Shown piece by piece: positions 61,305-61,456 of a stretch of DNA of 61,456 nt; within the stretch, counting starts at the first letter, position 1; each line of letters opens with the position of its first letter. The translations under genes and the position numbers were made by a program. Origin of the DNA: Peptococcaceae bacterium BRH_c23 (GTDB lineage Bacteria; Bacillota_B; Desulfitobacteriia; Desulfitobacteriales; Desulfitobacteriaceae); the NCBI GenBank assembly GCA_000961805.1, contig LADV01000318.1, positions 1 to 61,456 of the forward strand. The letters are read 5' to 3'. The notes beneath the pieces are model-generated. The model was not told the DNA's origin, searched no databases, and saw nothing but the letters and a program-made list of their open reading frames with translations.

Positions 61305-61456
61305 CTACTTTTTTTCTCCAAACATAATATCTGGATGCAAGTCTTTACTACGATCAATTTTCTGTGAATCTATGACTTCACCTTTTTCTGAAATTCCCTC
61401 TATATTTAACACTTTATCATTCTTACTTGGAAATACAAACCAAATTCGGGTATCTA
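61305..61456 (-). CDS. Partial hypothetical protein, cassette 6
   Basis: A minus-strand frame ends at TAG (61305-61307) and is open to the window edge: RIWFVFPSKNDKVLNIEG, then DSQKIDRSKDLHPDIMFGEKK. About 49 C-terminal residues are visible; no family recognised. Its orientation and position right after site E fit another reverse-strand cassette gene. Confidence 0.55.
   Translation of the reverse strand, partial: DTRIWFVFPSKNDKVLNIEGISEKGEVIDSQKIDRSKDLHPDIMFGEKK

Larger units (their letters stand above)
53310..61456 (+). mobile_element. Integron-like gene cassette array (no integrase in window)
   Basis: Five attC-like sites (53812, 54624, 55596, 60363, 61182), all in the plus orientation, delimit cassettes of about 820 bp (to 54705), 970 bp (54706-55677), 4.77 kb (55678-60445; about 1.25 kb without its transposon), and 815 bp (60446-61261), plus an incomplete first cassette and one running off the window. 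Each complete cassette begins with GTTA-NNN and ends with the inverse complement of its own start. Cargo is typical of cassette arrays: small toxin-antitoxin pairs and orphan proteins, some on the minus strand. The left edge, near the palindrome at 53193, is not defined. Confidence 0.75.

Overview
The window looks like the chromosome of an anaerobic, spore-forming-type Clostridia member of the Desulfosporosinus/Desulfitobacterium kind (inference). The grounds are moderate G+C, frequent TTG and GTG starts behind strong AGGAGG-like sites, Gram-positive lipoprotein signals, a CWB2-type wall amidase, an AgrB/AgrD peptide system, a clostridial glycyl-radical hydroxyproline dehydratase and a c-di-GMP-I riboswitch. 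No rRNA, tRNA or CRISPR array was seen.

Layout. 1-4.6 kb: a nucleoside-type BMP/ABC importer (binding protein cut by the window edge, ATPase, two permeases). 4.8-10.5 kb: a large wall amidase and a site-2 protease on the minus strand, separated by relics: a histidine-kinase tail, the 3' part of a cobalamin riboswitch with its terminator, the first copy of a modular dispersed repeat, and a GC-rich block of folded repeats. 10.5-19 kb: agmatine deiminase plus N-carbamoylputrescine amidase (agmatine to putrescine), a frameshifted methenyl-H4MPT cyclohydrolase (archaeal/methylotroph-type), an N-terminally truncated citrate synthase, a LysE exporter and a chemoreceptor. 19.3-26 kb: an agr-type cluster (two paralogous four-helix membrane proteins, one frameshifted, then agrB and agrD), a PAS histidine kinase and a SWIM/SNF2 helicase. 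26.4-34.8 kb: c-di-GMP riboswitch and HD-GYP phosphodiesterase, a PHP hydrolase, aspartokinase, YbaK deacylase, EamA transporter, topoisomerase III. 35-39.8 kb: complete livJHMGF branched-chain amino acid importer. 40-45 kb: a dead MFS gene, then the HypD activase and trans-4-hydroxy-L-proline dehydratase. 45-53 kb: a DUF2157/GDYxxLxY pair, cupin proteins, an M24 peptidase and a decayed peptide ABC transporter with a stub ATPase and a frameshifted binding protein.

The most unusual part is 53.3-61.4 kb. Five imperfect-palindrome sites of about 85-100 bp, all in the same orientation, separate small gene cassettes. Each cassette starts with a sequence that is repeated, inverted and specific to that cassette, at its own end. 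This is the architecture of integron attC sites, here without an integrase in the window and in a host lineage where integrons are rarely reported. Cargo comprises three MazF/PemK-type toxin-antitoxin cassettes (two with broken toxins), a membrane/coiled-coil protein, a CYTH protein and a deoxyribosyltransferase-like protein, the last two on the minus strand.

One cassette is interrupted by a complete 3.5-kb transposon (55696-59203, terminal TGTCG...CGACA, 6-bp duplication GCAACT). It encodes a zinc-ribbon protein, a DDE transposase and an ExeA/TniB-type ATPase, and its left end carries a promoter followed by a clear three-way-junction RNA candidate. Joining the two halves of the interrupted cassette restores its paired ends, which dates the transposon after cassette formation.
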